The notes under the pieces are model-generated. The model was not told where the DNA came from. It searched no databases and was given only the letters and a program-made list of their open reading frames with translations. A DNA stretch of 64,000 nucleotides. Origin: Litomosoides sigmodontis (taxonomy: Eukaryota; Nematoda; Chromadorea; Rhabditida; Onchocercidae). Made by a program: the position numbers and the translations under genes. Below, piece after piece: positions 1 to 19,400 of this stretch (positions are counted from its first letter, which is position 1; the number at the start of each line of letters is the position of its first letter). The stretch lies in contig OY718808.1 in the NCBI GenBank assembly GCA_963070105.1, forward strand, positions 2,592,238-2,656,237. Reading direction: 5' to 3'.

Positions 1-216
1 TACTGGCAAAAGAAATGCTGTAAGCTTAAATGCTGGAACTACAAGTAATCATATCAAAAATACCTAAAATTAAAATAAAATTCCTGCTGATCAAAAACTT
101 CCAATTCATGTAACAATTAATTACTCATCATAAATGTTCTTTCTTTTAATGATCAAAAATATTAGCAAAAAGAAAAAAAAAAGAAAGATCGTACAATTAT
201 TTGAAATTTCTTAGGT

Positions 217-242
217 ACACACACACACACACACACACACAC
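217..242. repeat. (AC)n microsatellite
   Basis: Thirteen AC units. Confidence 0.95.
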
Positions 243-1926
243 AGATACATTCATCAGATTCACGAAATTTTACATCATATCACTTCCACTTGTCGTTATT
301 TGCAAAAAAAGAAAAGAAAAAAAAAAGGAAATTCCTGCTAAATTTTATAAAAATTTATTTTTTTTTGAAATTTTTTTTCCACAAAATATTTCTGCGCAAA
401 AGAAAGAAAAAGAAACAAAAAAAAAAAACTCCGCACATCGATCAGATAGATCGGGACATTTCCGCTAAGTGGTTGTTGCATATATTTGGGCAGAACAAAA
501 AAAAAAAAAAACCGTCCATATGAGAGAAATAATTTGTAATGAAAAAAAAAAGAGCGAAAGAAATATTCGGACATATTATCGGCAAAAAATATCCAATCAT
601 TTTTTTTTTTTATTGATAATACTTTTCGCAGAAGTTATGCTATATTTTTGCATAAATTAAAATTGTTGAAAAAGAAGAGGGAGAAAAAAAAGGACTAGTT
701 TTTCTTTTTTCCACTTATATTTTCTTACAATAATGTCTTTCATTAGTTATAGATTTTTCTTTTGAAATTATTAAATTTAATTAATAAAAAAAAGGAATAA
801 ATTCATCCCTTACTAAAAATGATAATTTCATCTGTAAATTATTTGTCGCACCTCGTACAAATGATTTTTCCTTTTTTTTTTGCGTACGACCGAACAAACG
901 ATAATGATGTTTGATAGTTATACAGGGTGCATGTTATTACACCGATTCATCTTTCACGTTCTTATATTTTATAATTTTTAATTTTAATTGCATAATTTGT
1001 ATTAATTAAAAATTTTCAAATCAGATTTTCTGTTTCTCTCTCTCTCTCTCTCTTTCATCAGAAATTATCAAATATATAATGCACTTGATCCATAGTATGC
1101 TAGTTAGGCAGTTATAAGTGCAAATTAAATGTGATAAATTGAAAGTAATGAGAAATTAGGATATTTTTGTGTTTTTAAATTTATAATTATTTTCAAAATT
1201 TATGTAGCAGCCTTTCTTCTACTACACGCATACTAGTTACGCTAAAATTTTTAGCATAAATTTACTTCTAACAGTAGATAACAGAGCGTAAAATTGAAAT
1301 TTAACTTTTAGTCATTGTTGGCTTGTAGACTATCAGTTGTATCGTAATGTTTAAATAAATTTTTGCACGCAATTAAACTTAACAGTACTTCCTTAGCTTA
1401 CGACTGTTACGAGAAAACCGTTGATTGGGCTCATTTAACAGAGCAACTTTTGTTCCATCAACGATCACTTTATAAAAATAGTTCAAATTAACTTTTTGAA
1501 ATGATAGCAGAGTGGAGAATTTATGGGTGAAATTTTAATGAAATTCTTTAATAGCAATTTTTGGACGATAATAATGACCTCGAAACCGCTTATATTTCAT
1601 ACATAGAGAATTTAACTCAAACAGAACCGATGAAACAACAATAACGGCAACAATAACGATAACAATAGCTGCGACAATAACAATAATAATAACAACAACA
1701 GTTACTTTAAATTACTGTTGAATTTGGTGGTAGGATGGAAGAAAGAAAACCAACAACAGCGCGGTAAACAATAAATTTCAAAAGTTTGATCACTTTTGAT
1801 CCATTCACTTTGATGAAATATGAGCAATTATATTACAAAAAATTTTTTCAAAATAAATTGAAAATTTTACGTTTAAAATTTCCAGTTGAAGATATTTTTC
1901 ACATAACCATCTTCAAACAATCAATT

Positions 1927-2051
1927 AGAAGGGAGGAGAGAGGGGGGAGGGAGGGAGGGAGGGAGAAAAGAGGGAATGAAAGAATGAACGAATGAACGAA
2001 CGAATGAACGAACGAACGAACGAACGAACGAACGAACGAACGAACGAACGA
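1927..2051. repeat. (GGGA)n then (GAAC)n tetranucleotide repeats
   Basis: A purine block (GGGAGGGAGGGAGGGAG) runs into GAATGAAC and then about 14 pure GAAC units from about 1997. The strand is strongly purine-biased over 120 bp. Confidence 0.93.
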
Positions 2052-2247
2052 TAATTGTTGGGATTGTGTTATGAGGCGTGAAACAAGAAAATCAAAAAAA
2101 AAAACAGAAAAAAAAAGCAAAAAGGAAGAAAGAAAGAAAGCAAACCTCACATTTACATCAAACATTGAGGGGCTATTATATTTTGCTGGAAGGATGAAGA
2201 ATTCTTCCTGACAAATGATGACGGATATTCATTCATACGAAGATCTT

Positions 2248-2379
<132 letters not shown>

Positions 2380-2811
2380 GGAGTGAGTGTTGAATGAAAT
2401 TATTGAATTGAATTGTGAATAACCAATTAGCACTAATTTGATATATTTTTCATCATTGATTATTGAAATTCAATAACTGTAACAAATACATTTTAGAAGA
2501 AATTCAGAGGCAAATTTGTTATTTTACTTAAATTATTTTAAAAAAAAAAAACAAAGGAGAGGGGAAGGGATGAAGGGAAAATTTACATATGTTTAATTTA
2601 TTTCACTGCTAACAGTAAAATAAATTAAAAGAAGTACATTAGGACAGGATAGGTGAAGTATTGGTGAATAAATGGTGGAATGGAACTGACATGATCCGAG
2701 CATCCATCACATTAATATTACTAAAATCCATTAGCAACTTCGAATTTATGAAGCTCAGGAAGAGGATATTCATTTTTTCTTTCAAATTTACAAACATCCA
2801 CGCCTATTATA

Positions 2812-2870
2812 CACGCATACACGCACACGCACACACGCACGCACGCACATGCACGCACACACGTATATGC

Positions 2871-2947
<77 letters not shown>
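2812..2947. repeat. (CA/CG)-(TA)n compound microsatellite
   Basis: Interrupted CACACG-type repeat followed by about 37 TA units. Confidence 0.96.
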
Positions 2948-2951
<4 letters not shown>

Positions 2952-4041
2952 CATTGAGCAAATTTTTTATCTAAAAAATATCAGCAACTTTATTCCGTCA
3001 AATTCTTAAAAATATTACTAGTTTAATGTTATTTCGTCAAATTTTTAAAATTATTAATAGTTTAATTTCGAAATGTTGAAATGTATAAAATTTCTGCTCT
3101 ACTTAATTGTAGCACTCGCTTTTTAAATTTCTTCCTAGTGAATTTTTAGGTAGCGTACAATTCAGTAAATTAAGCGTGGTTGAAATTCACTGTTGAATTG
3201 AACTGAGTTGAATTTAATGTATTAATTATTTTGATAATAGTAATTGTGTCTATTTCGCTTTTCAAATGAACATTTCAAATGAATTTTCATTAAATGTTGT
3301 CATTTTAATAGGTGGAAATTTTTAAGAATAACATTTTTTCCATTTGATTTTTTCTTTTTTTTTGTTTCCTTTTTTTTTTTGCAAATCACTGAAATGAAAG
3401 CATTTTTTTTTTTAATCAAAAAAGAAGGAAATTCTTTGGTTCCATTCATATAAGCGCCATCTGATTGATATCGAAAAAGATGTTCGCTGTTGATAATTCA
3501 CAAACGGAATCTTAGTTTTTTGGCGTAAGATAACAAAGAAAAAAAAACATTTTTCCTTTTAATTTTATAGAAGTTCTTTTTCTTTTGGTTAAGAAAGAAA
3601 AAAAGTTTTTAAAAATTTCAGTGAAATGATTACGGTGGCTAATAAATGCATTGCTTGTTATTAAGATATGAATAACTGATGATTAATTGGCATTATTACT
3701 TTTACGATAAACTTATTTCCGTTAGAAAATAAAATGCAAAAATTTAATAACTCGTATCTACTGAATAAATTTATTGATGTTTTCTTCCTTCTCTCTTAAA
3801 AAAATTTTAAAATTAAATATTATTGCTTCATTCTAAACTCTTTCACTCACATTTATCAAATTCTATCGCTCAAATTAATTTTGTGATATTTTTGACGCAA
3901 ATTTTTCAGTAATAAATTTATAAAATTTTTCAAAGGAAGTGATTTGATTGTCTACGCAAGTGGTGCAACATCAACCCTTTCTTTCCCTTCTCTTTTCGGA
4001 TTTTTCGAATTCGTTACTCATCCTTAACTGTGTAGTTCAAT

Positions 4042-4340
<299 letters not shown>

Positions 4341-5242
4341 GCTATGTTTTCTTGATGACCTTGTCAAAATATGCGATTGATATTTTGTGGAACTGTTGCA
4401 GAGAAACCAACTAGGGCTCTTTTCTCTCCCTCTCTCTTTCTCTCTCCCTCCCTACCTCTCTCTCTCTCCTCTTCTATCTCTTTTTATTATTAGCGTACCT
4501 GTTTTGTGCAGGTACAAAACAACCATTAACACCTTCTCCTATTCCATCATCAAATGTCGGCACATTTCCTTATAGGTTTGACGGCAATTAAAAAAAAAAA
4601 GAAAGAAACGAAAGGAAAAAGCGAACTCATTTAGCCGACAAATGAATTAACGCAGACATTTAACAGATGTCAGCAGATTGAATGTTTGACATAGCTTTTG
4701 AGATATGCTAATTTGTGTGTTTCCATGGTGTATGAGACGTGTAAATTTGCTTAATCAAAAGCATTTAGAAATAAAATAAATTTTTAAAATAAAATGCTCA
4801 GAAAAAAAAAGCAAACATTTGCAGTGCCTTTTTCTTTTCTTCCCAATTAGATTAAAATACACTTCTTCAAGCTTAAATTGTAATTAGCGCAAATGAAATT
4901 TGTTTTGAATTGAAATTGTAGAGAAGTGGAAATTTGAATTAGCACTGTAATTAAAAAATGAAATGAGATGAATTAAAATCAAGTAAAAATAGATTCTGAG
5001 AAAGAATGAGATAAGAGCAGATGTAAGTTCGCTGAATTACACTAAACTGAAACAAGTCAAAATTAAAATTAAATATGCAACTCAAAGTAATTTTAAACAA
5101 AATTAAATGAAATCTCATCTTAACCTAGTTTTCGAGCACATCAGAAATTTCACAAAACCAAAGAATGTTGAAGTAAGCATGATACATGCGGCAAAGATTT
5201 CAGTTAATTTTGCTAAAATGCATCTCGTCAAAATTCCTCCCT

Positions 5243-5268
5243 CCCCCCCCCCCCCCCCCCCCCCCCCC
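5243..5268. repeat. Poly-C run, 26 nt
   Basis: An unbroken run of C, rare in DNA of this composition. It is followed by ATCCGAGTGG. Confidence 0.95.
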
Positions 5269-8200
5269 ATCCGAGTGGAAAAAGATTAAGGTAAGTAAGT
5301 CCACGGTGGTGCTGAAGAATGAGATTAAAATAATTTTTCATTTGATAAAATTAACCGATATTTGCAACGGCCATATGTGCAATGCAATGAGGAAGAATTG
5401 AGAAATTAGGATGAAAATTGGTGAAATTGCCTCTAATAATTGTACGGGACCGTCTGGTGCCAACAAATTTCTTTGCGAAACACCTAAAGTGCTCGTCGTT
5501 GCATTCATTAGCTTAGCTAACTTTGAACAAGCAACAGACGAATTTGTTGCTCAAATGATCAAACATCATTTCTAAAACTTTTTCATGCTTTGCGCATTGT
5601 TCTAGGAATCCAGCTGAGAGCAACGAGGATGACGGTACAGGTAAGAAGAGTTGACAAAAAGTGGAATAAGTGCTGGTAAATTTGATTAATAAAAGCTAAA
5701 ACAATTAAAATAATGCAAAAATGAAAATTTCAAGATAAAAGGTAATTGAACCATTCATTTAATTAATTAATTAATTAATCCATTTGTTTATTTTATTTGT
5801 TTATTTTTTGTCGTTGAAGTAATACAGTTTCAGTGAACTCCGAAATGAAAATAAGCCATGCTCACTGCCATTCTTTTTCAATTTCCCACACTAAAAAATT
5901 TTCGAATTAAAGAAATGGGAAAATTATGCGAAATAATTATCACTGTATTTGCTGCATTGTTTGAAACACTTGACTAGTTAGTTTATGCGAGTTAAAATTT
6001 CTATAAAATTTAATCAAATAGAAATTTACAAGAAATGAAATTAGAAATTCGATAAGAAAATTGATCGAAAATTAGATAAGGAGGAAAAATTCCTTTCGGA
6101 ACTCAAATATCATTTTTCACAAATATCATCAAACATATGAAGCGCAAAAATTCAATTTCCCATAAAATTCTGCAAAAAAATCAATTACATATTTTTCTCC
6201 GACAAAAAATTCCTTTCTCAAACAAGCAGTCCTGAGAATGGAAAAAAAGGAGGAAAGGAAGAAATAACGAAATTTTTATGCAAACACTTTGTTGTTTTTT
6301 TTTGAAACGAAAAAACAACAATACAATAATAGGTGTAATGGATGAAATGGTTTTTTTTTTCCGTTTTTCCATTTCTGCAATAATAAAATTTGTTTAATGT
6401 ATTTCATTTGAGGATTGAAATGGAAAAATAGTAGGGATATTTCAACGAGAATGTCAGCCATGAGTTCTAATCTATTTTTTAATTTTTCTTATATTCAAAT
6501 TTGAACTTAATAAGGTGACATCATAATTATGATTTGGCACTTATCTATCGATCATTATATGGAGCAGTAATGATGATGAGCATTTTCATTGCTATCTGTC
6601 GCGTATGAAATCGAAATGTTAAATTTCAATTTAGATAGCACCAATATCCATTTTAGGCTAAATTTTTTTTTCTATTATAATTGGATTAGATTTGAAATTT
6701 ATTCATAGTATTAAAAGTACTGAATTTAGCTAAACCTAAAAATGCACTTACAAAAAAAAATTTAATTCGAATAGAATCACTGATCCGTGTGAAAATTTAA
6801 ATCGACATGCACAAATGGTATGCCAGTAAAGGCCGTTCGGCTAATTCAATTTGAGAAAATTGGACAAAATAAATAATTCTTTGTTTACTACCTTATTTCG
6901 CATATTTTTTTAAAATTCATTTGCCAGTTTTATTGAATTTAGAAAATAACGCCTAAAGCTTGAAAAGTTCATCTATTAATAAACTCTCACCCTCTTTCTT
7001 TCACTTTCTCAATTAAAATATTTACTTAAATGTGACATTTCAAGCTTTTCCACTTCTCCAAGGAATCTGCATGAATTAAAAGGGAATATGTGAATGAGCA
7101 CATGACACATATAAACAAACAAACGGTCAGAAGATATGAGGTACCACATAGCTCGATCTTTCGACAGCGGTAAACATCAAAGAGTGTGGCGGAAACGATG
7201 AATGAAAATGATCATTATCATAATTTATACTAATATATCATTGTTATATATTTGACATACTTCTCAACACTGACCATACGATGAAGGCTTAGACGCAATT
7301 TGTAGAATAGAAAATATTTCATAAATTTACCAATTACTGTTGAAAGATTGTGGAACAAAATGGAAGTCAAAATTAAATGACAGCAGTAAAAGAACTTCAA
7401 TTGCTTAATTTTGAAAATATCCAACTCGTAGCAACATAAAACAACATTATTATTAAACAACATGTCCAGAAAATCACATTGTTTTTTTTTTACCTTTTTC
7501 TTAGAGATTAATGCAATTCTCTTTAAAAAAAAAAGAGGAATTTAAGACTATTAGTCAAAAACTGTTGGTCGTAAATTCAAATTATTTGTAAAAGTGCAAT
7601 TTAAAATTATTTGCAAATTAGCATATTGACACATAAATTCTAACAAGTTAATCGCAATAAAAAATTTTAAATTAAAAAATAGAAGCTAAAGTAATTGATA
7701 GCATTGATAGCATTAGCTGACTGTAATTGATAGCATTAGCTGATTCTGCTAGGATTGAGCTGTGCTACAGATGAGACAAATTCATTACCATAATATAATT
7801 TAAAGGATGTCAGCGGACTGACCAGTACTGACCACATCTACTACAGAAGTAATTAACTCTTAGAATGAAGGAACTCACAAAGCAATGTACAAGTAGTAAA
7901 TTATGCACACTGTGCAACAAGTGGTCATCTTCATTGAGTGGATCGTTTTACAGTTGCAAATTGAGCCATTTCTCCGGTACCATGCTGTGCTATCATTGTT
8001 ATTTGTTGAACCTCAAATCTATTAAATGACCACTCTCAGTAGGTAAGTCCTCATGTAAAAAACTTCCATTGCTAATGGTACTACCTTAAAAATGAACTGG
8101 TCACCGGTTAACTTCAATAATTCCCACTTTTCTTGCACTCACTATTGTTCTATCATCGGAGCAGCGCAAATATTAGCTAAAAGGTGCTTCTGTCCTAGCT

Positions 8201-10942
8201 CAAACACTTCGAAAATCTCTTTAAGAATTTCTTTTATAAGCTATAGGCATAGCACAAGATGAAGTATGGCATTTGAAAAAAAAGAAAAATTCTAAAATAT
8301 ACAAGTACGGAATTGAAAATCTTATTCAACATAAATTTAGATCAATTAGTGATATGCAAAAGTATTGTGGATGGAACAGGAAGTTGGAGATTGGATAGTG
8401 CTTTAAGTATGAATAGTGTAAAAGATCAGGAATTGTTGAAAGTAGATGAATCCAATAAGTTAATTTATTGCAACAGGAATATCAAATATTGGGAAATAAA
8501 ATTGAATAAACTCATTTTTGCAGAAATTAAAAATTGAAATTCCCAAAAGAAGGGATGGAACTAAATCGCTTGGAATGCAATTTAAATTTACAATTCATTC
8601 ATCTAATTTCTAAGGCTTACTTCAATACAACTATAACGAAATAAATTTAAATTATTCACGGATTTGTTTCCTGAAAATTTTGTGGGAGCGGAAAACTGCG
8701 AAATAATTATCGCGTCGTTCCTGAAAAAAAATTTATCACACTGATAATACACAAAAGAGATATTTGAACTGAAAAATAAAATGGAATTTTCGTTACAACT
8801 ACGTTTACCAGTTAGTTAGATTAGCCATCTCGTTACTTTCATTACTGAATTTGGGAAAGAATAACGAAAGAGTGGAGAGATAATTAATGATAAGTGATGG
8901 AATGCGATAGGAAGAAGAAGATATTTCGTCTAGCTGCGAACTGCTTATTTTTCGAGGATTTATGACCGGAAGATAAAATTGCATTGAGCAATGATTGATT
9001 GATTGATGAAATCTTTCTTGAAGGTCATCAAAAGTTCACGCACTTTTCTCCGCCTCGATCAGCCGTGCTGTAAAATGTTACCCGAAGGTGGAGTAGGGAT
9101 GAGAAAGGTGTGAAAATCACCAGATTACTGTATGAATTGATTGCATTAGAAAGGTTAAAATGAATTGCTTAAATAAATATTTCCATATGTATTACCATTT
9201 CTCGAATAGAATTCACATGGCCACAACAGGAATAATCGCAAACAATGATAATAATGATAAATGATTATGGTAGGAATAATTAATGATAGCAATTATTAAC
9301 AATAATTATATTAATAATGAACAATAACAATATTAATAATTAATAATAATAATAATTAGGATACACAATGATACATATATCGATCGATCAGCATGCAAAA
9401 TTTATTTAAAGAATAGGAAGAATTCTTGCTCCAGAAAATGTTTTAAAATTCAATGAATAATTGTATACTCATTTTCAATTAAATATCTTTTACCGTTTAA
9501 GTTAGTAACTAAGGCAACTCCTTTTTTCTTTTATATTGAAAAATGTGAAAATCTTTTGTCGAATGAATTTAACGGTCGCAAATGACATTTTCAGCCCTTG
9601 CAAATCCAATAAAATAATACAGTAGGCAAAAAAAAAACCCAATCAACCGTCGTAATCGGTCATTACACGGCGACATCATGTATAAATAAAATAGCGGTAT
9701 TGAGGAAAAATGCTATCGTTGTTGAAAACGATTCTTGCAAGATCATTCATTAATGTGCTATCAGATCGGTGCATTCCTTTTTATTTCATATTTCACTATA
9801 GCAATTAAATTTTGAAGTTCTTGCATGAAATAAAATTCTATGAGTGATACCTAAATTCGAAATGGTTTAAAAATTGCTTCATATACCTGAAGGAAAATTG
9901 ATAGCACACGTGGAAATGCATGTTTCCTTTTTAAAAAGCATTTCTGAAATTTATATCACATTTAATACTTCCATCTATTTAACATTTGCATTGATAACTT
10001 AAACATATTTCATTCGTACGTTTTCACTTGCAAAAGAGTTGCATGAACCAATCATTCATTATACAGTGTAAGAAGAAGATAGAATTAATGCAACAAAAAT
10101 AATGTTTGTTCATTTCACTGCAGGAGAGAAATAATATACGGTGCGGAGCAACACCACTTCTCATTTCTCTATGTTTTTCTCACTGATCAGACAGATGTCA
10201 CAGGTGAAGCTAATCTCGTTGACCTTGTCTATTACTTCTTATTAACAAGACGGTATGCTTCTTTAAGCGGTACAGTTAAAAGGCTTGAGTAGTTTGTTGA
10301 AACATTATGTACTGTATATGCTATCTCACCCTTTCCACTCGCTCATCCCACTAGGCTTTTGTCATTCTATTCCTCACAACTGTCTTTTTGGACATATGTT
10401 ATTTTTAATTATTGTAAAGGGACTTATTTTAACTCAAATATAACCCAATTTAAGCCAAAAATACTCCATACAGTAATTATCATCAAACAAAAAAAATTAG
10501 ACAAATAGGTTTTGCTAAATTCGGTCCCCGCTTCTCGAAAATACAGTGGCGTGGAAGAATAGTAAACGACCATTAATACACGTGCTCAATTAGAATTAAC
10601 CAATTATATATAATTATCTATGCAGTTTGTTGGAAAACTCTGATATTAATAACACGCAACAAAGGACCCAATGGATAAACCCGGCCGACAATCTCTCCTC
10701 TCCTGTTCGTTGCATCAGCACTTCAAGAAAGTCAAGTTTGCTTGCTTCTGTTTTGTCTAACTTCCTCAACATAAATATATCACTTTGTAGACTTAACTAT
10801 ACTGCCGGCAAAGGTACACCACATCTTCCCTTCTCATGCTTTGTCCAAAAAATGACTAAAAAAATTTCAACCTGTCTTTTTAAATATAATAATAAAAAAT
10901 AAATTTCTATGCTCACACTTTATCCCCTCTTTTCCCTGTTTA

Positions 10943-10944
<2 letters not shown>

Positions 10945-11007
<63 letters not shown>
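10945..11007. repeat. (TA)n microsatellite
   Basis: About 31 TA units. Confidence 0.96.
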
Positions 11008-11012
<5 letters not shown>

Positions 11013-12583
11013 GATAATTTACAAAAATCCTTTCATCTCGGTCCAACTTCGATCATCAATATTATCACAATTCTTTCATCACTGCAATATCACATACTCT
11101 TTGTTGTTGCAAATTTTTTGTTTGAAAATCAAGAAAACGAAAAATTTCCACAACGATTATCTTTTGTTAGTAACTTCATAATCAACATACCGTTTAGACA
11201 TTACTTATAATGCCTACAGAAGCTATTAGCATCGTAATAGACGAATTAGAAGGTTCCTTCTAGTAAAGTGTATTTAGAATATACAATCATTCTAATAAAA
11301 CCTTCAGTTAGATAATTACACGGATACTTTAATGACGATATAACACTGCGAGAAGCACTCGACTATAGCCAAGCTAAAGGCTCCTGACTTTGTGAATAAT
11401 AGAGTTATTTAATTTCAATTTTTTAAAGTGGAAATTTAACTCGAAAAATATACAAGAACTATTAATGACAAACTGTCACCTTAAAAGACATACCATCGAA
11501 AACTACTCATATAAATGCTCCCCTTCGCAAATACAAACGCCCGTAATGTGTAATACAACATTAAAGTTTACAATGTGTGACACACGGATTACCGAAACGG
11601 TGAAAAAGTGGCAACAAGCTATTCAACCTGAAATTGAGATTCATCAAAGACGACAGGAAATCTTTTACTGATGTCCCCAATTAAATGTTCGTTGCGTAAC
11701 TGAAAGCAATTTGTTGGTGATGTGATTGCGTTGTATTTATAAGCCTGGAAAATACTTACGAACGATGTCACCATTTTACAGTCAGAGCTAAGCTGATCAC
11801 TGCATATGTCATTAGAAGAAACGAGGAAAGAACGTAAGCAAGAACTAATCAAAACAGCTTAAACAAAGAAACGAAATTAAGAAACGGAAAATAAGCTGCA
11901 ACCATAGGTGTGCCTACTAGGCCGTTTATAAAACAATTTCTGAGATTACATAAAAATTTATTTTTAAAACATTCCCTCCAACCAGACTATGCTTTAATCC
12001 ACAGGAAAAGAAAACCTGCTTTTTCTTCATTACAACAAACTGTAAAGCTAAGCATGAAGATATCTACCAGCTCAAATGTTGCATGACTCGTCTCAGAAAC
12101 GCAAAAAAAAAATTGAGAAGTCACAGCTTTGAATGAAAAGAAGGGAGCAAAGTATCTCCATTATTTCGTATTATTATGATTTTAAAATGACTAAAAAATA
12201 AATTTAACTATTTTACTAAAAACTTGGCAGCTCTTTGTTATAAAACATGCACAAAAAGAAAAGCCTGAAATTTCTCCGCTAATAAAAAATTCAACTAACA
12301 TTTCAAACGACGATCCCAAGAGTCCCTATCTATCAAAGATCAAAAAATTTTGTTCGCTCTACACGCTTAGTTGTAATTTCAATGCGACAAAGGTATAACA
12401 ATGACACCAAGTGGCATAAGTTATAAAAAGAATCAATATAAAGCAGAGTCCGAATAACTTGCATAGGAACAATAAGCTTTACTAGCATCGAAATGCCAGC
12501 AAATACATTAGTTCTATTAAAAGGTCATTAAAATTTCTCAAAATATCTTCTAATTTCAAAAAAATGAAAACTTTATGCTTCTT

Positions 12584-16469
<3,886 letters not shown>

Positions 16470-19400
16470 ATTGATACAAAAACTAGAATTAAGCGTACGG
16501 ATCATGTTGCATTTGATATAACTCGTGATTCAAATTTTTAACTTTAATCAACTTCGGCTATTATGTTGAGTTAAAGTTCAAGTCACCGGAACATGTAAGA
16601 ATAACCCACAACAATGTGAAATTAGCTAAAAATTTGCTACTCGTCTCTTACAAAATCATTTGTTTGAGACAAAAATATCATCTAACAGCCTACGTTAGAA
16701 AAAAAATTTAATATGAGAAATAAATGTTATAAATACATAAACCATACTTAAATATCTTTTGTTTATGGTTTACGGTTTGCTAGATGACTAGATATGCAAA
16801 TTTTTTCATATCTAAGACATGCACTGAATAGAAAGTGACGCGATATGTTTGAATATGAATGCCTAAGAGCTACTCCAGTGCATGTATAATCCATTGTTTC
16901 CGAAGGGACGACGAAATGAATACAGACATGGTAATGAGAATGATGCATGGGTTGGGAGGTGCAACAGACATTCATAGATTATAAATAGATGAGTGCAAGA
17001 TATGCAAATTTTACATAATCTCAAAATCATGTAACAAACCAGCCTTTTCTACATTCTCGGGAATTATCACAACAACCACACTTTTACATGCAATTACTTT
17101 TTTAGGTAGAAAATGAATTGACTACTTTCTACAAATATCAATTCATCAGAGATGATCCTCTCCTACCATGCCTGTCATGGATGGGAGAGGGAAAGCAATT
17201 TCTCAGTATGCACGTAGATATATCATAAATTACCTGCAATGAAAAAAAAAAAAACAAAAAGTAGTTAGAAGTTAGATACAATGAAAGGTCACGAGTTAAA
17301 CGCTATACAGTGTAACCAACTCCGCTAAACTTTTAAACGCCAAAGAAACACGGACAACCTCTAAAATGTTCACTTCAAAATTTGAAAATTTTTTGTGAAA
17401 TTGGCATCGTTGTGCAAACAATTCATCTCAAACTGTATACATTTTGAAAATGATTGCAATGACAAGGAAACCATACTACATTTATGTCAAAAACATATTT
17501 CTAAAATTTTTCCCGGTTCTTCACGACTGGAACCTGAACCTGAATTGATTATGATACGATTGGAAGGTATTGTTTTTCTGTAAAAATCTGAATATAATTA
17601 CATTGAAACATTAATGAGTTGCTTACTCTAACGATGACAATTTATCGTATTTTTCCATATTAATTATAATGAAATGTATGTTGAATTAGAATATACAGTA
17701 ATTAGTCCTATTTTACAATGCTATCCGTTGTCTTTTGATTTCATCGATCTTTTATGATCAGATTTCTTATCACACAAACAATATTGCGGCACTCTCAATT
17801 AGCTCGAATCATTTCAAAGATAATTTCACAGTCTAACTATAATTTAATTTAACTTCACGTTATTTCTTCTCAAACTGCTTTAGCATCTTTAATCCACGTA
17901 CGAGAAGTCATTCTGTTACGGGTAACTAGCAAATTCGTTACTACAACTGCAGATTATTCCTACACAAACCACTCGTTAAATTCCATCATTCTTCTAAAAT
18001 TTAGTAGATAATGTTGAAATATCGTAGCAGTTAGCTATCGCTATTTAGTATTTCATAACTGAATACACACTTATGATTTAAACTTGAAAAATTTATTGCA
18101 TCGATGTTTTGTTTCTGTTTTTCAGTTTATATTTTTAGCTAACATTACTCACTTCCAGCAATTTTGCACGCATAAGCATAAGCAATAACTTGGAACTAAC
18201 AAAATTCTCCAAACATTTATCTAATTAATTAATTAAATTGCAGCATTAAGATGAAAATGTATTGCTACATGGAGCATTCTCATCCATTCGTTCCCACTCG
18301 TAAATTGGAGAGAAACAAATATTTACAATTAACACTTTACACAACCCCACTCTAGCAACTTTTGTAATGTGCACAAAAGCTGAGATGCGGATTTCACGAA
18401 TTTTCAAGTGAATGAAAGGTGATTTTTAGTCTTTCAGATTGAAGTGAAACCGATGATATTATAAATCTCCTTCGGTAGGAATATTTAATGTTTGATAACT
18501 TCTTCTTTCAAATTGTTTTCCATTCAAGTGAATTAAAAGTAATGGTGTAAATCGTACCAACTTATATGTTAATTCGTTTCCTGTTTCTGATACTAAATTT
18601 AACTGAGATTTAGCATTCAAAGACTTATGGTTGTTGTAAATTTGCATTATCTGAATAAATGAAAAGACTCAAGTAACAACTTTATTCCTCAATCTTGTAA
18701 TTTCTGTTCTAATTCACAGCTATAGCTATATCCATTTGTTCCTCTTCCACTAATGCATGACACTCGAAAGCGGCAGATATGTTGATGTAAATGAAGCAAG
18801 CTTTAATCCTTTACTTCAATATATCACACTTCATTTGCACTTTAAATTATACTTTAATACAAATTCCGAATACTTTCGTACTCAATTAGATTTACACAGG
18901 GAGCGGAGCGCACATTGTACTACCAGTACTATTACTGCTCAGTATCAGTGGCACGAATATTTGCATTATCATCTGTGCGACTAGAGTTGCCGTATCACAG
19001 TAGTACCGTTATCGTACCAAACCAATCAATTTTTGGTTATAAAATGCTACTATTAAAAGAATTAAAAAATGATGAGAACTTCTTCTGGAAAAGAGGAACG
19101 TAAGGATTAGGATGATGTGAAATTTTTTAAGATCACTAATTAAGTTGTTTCAAAATTTGCTAACGTAATCAGCACGATTTTCTACTTGTTAGATAATGGC
19201 CAATTTGTTATCATTACTGTTCACCACTATTTATTTAGGGTAAGAAGCAAAGTTTTAAATTCTTTTTGTTATCATAAAAATGATAATAATAATTTAGTAA
19301 TTCATTTCTTCAATAATCATAACTGATCTTACCAGATCACTTATCGTATTACAGTATGATTTCTGATGAGAATAACAAAGATTAGTGAAATGCAAGATAT

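Noticed and set aside
18459..18647. 62-codon minus-strand frame after a TTATTCAG acceptor
   Set aside because: Could be a PLK 5' exon or chance; no donor in a useful phase and no family resemblance.
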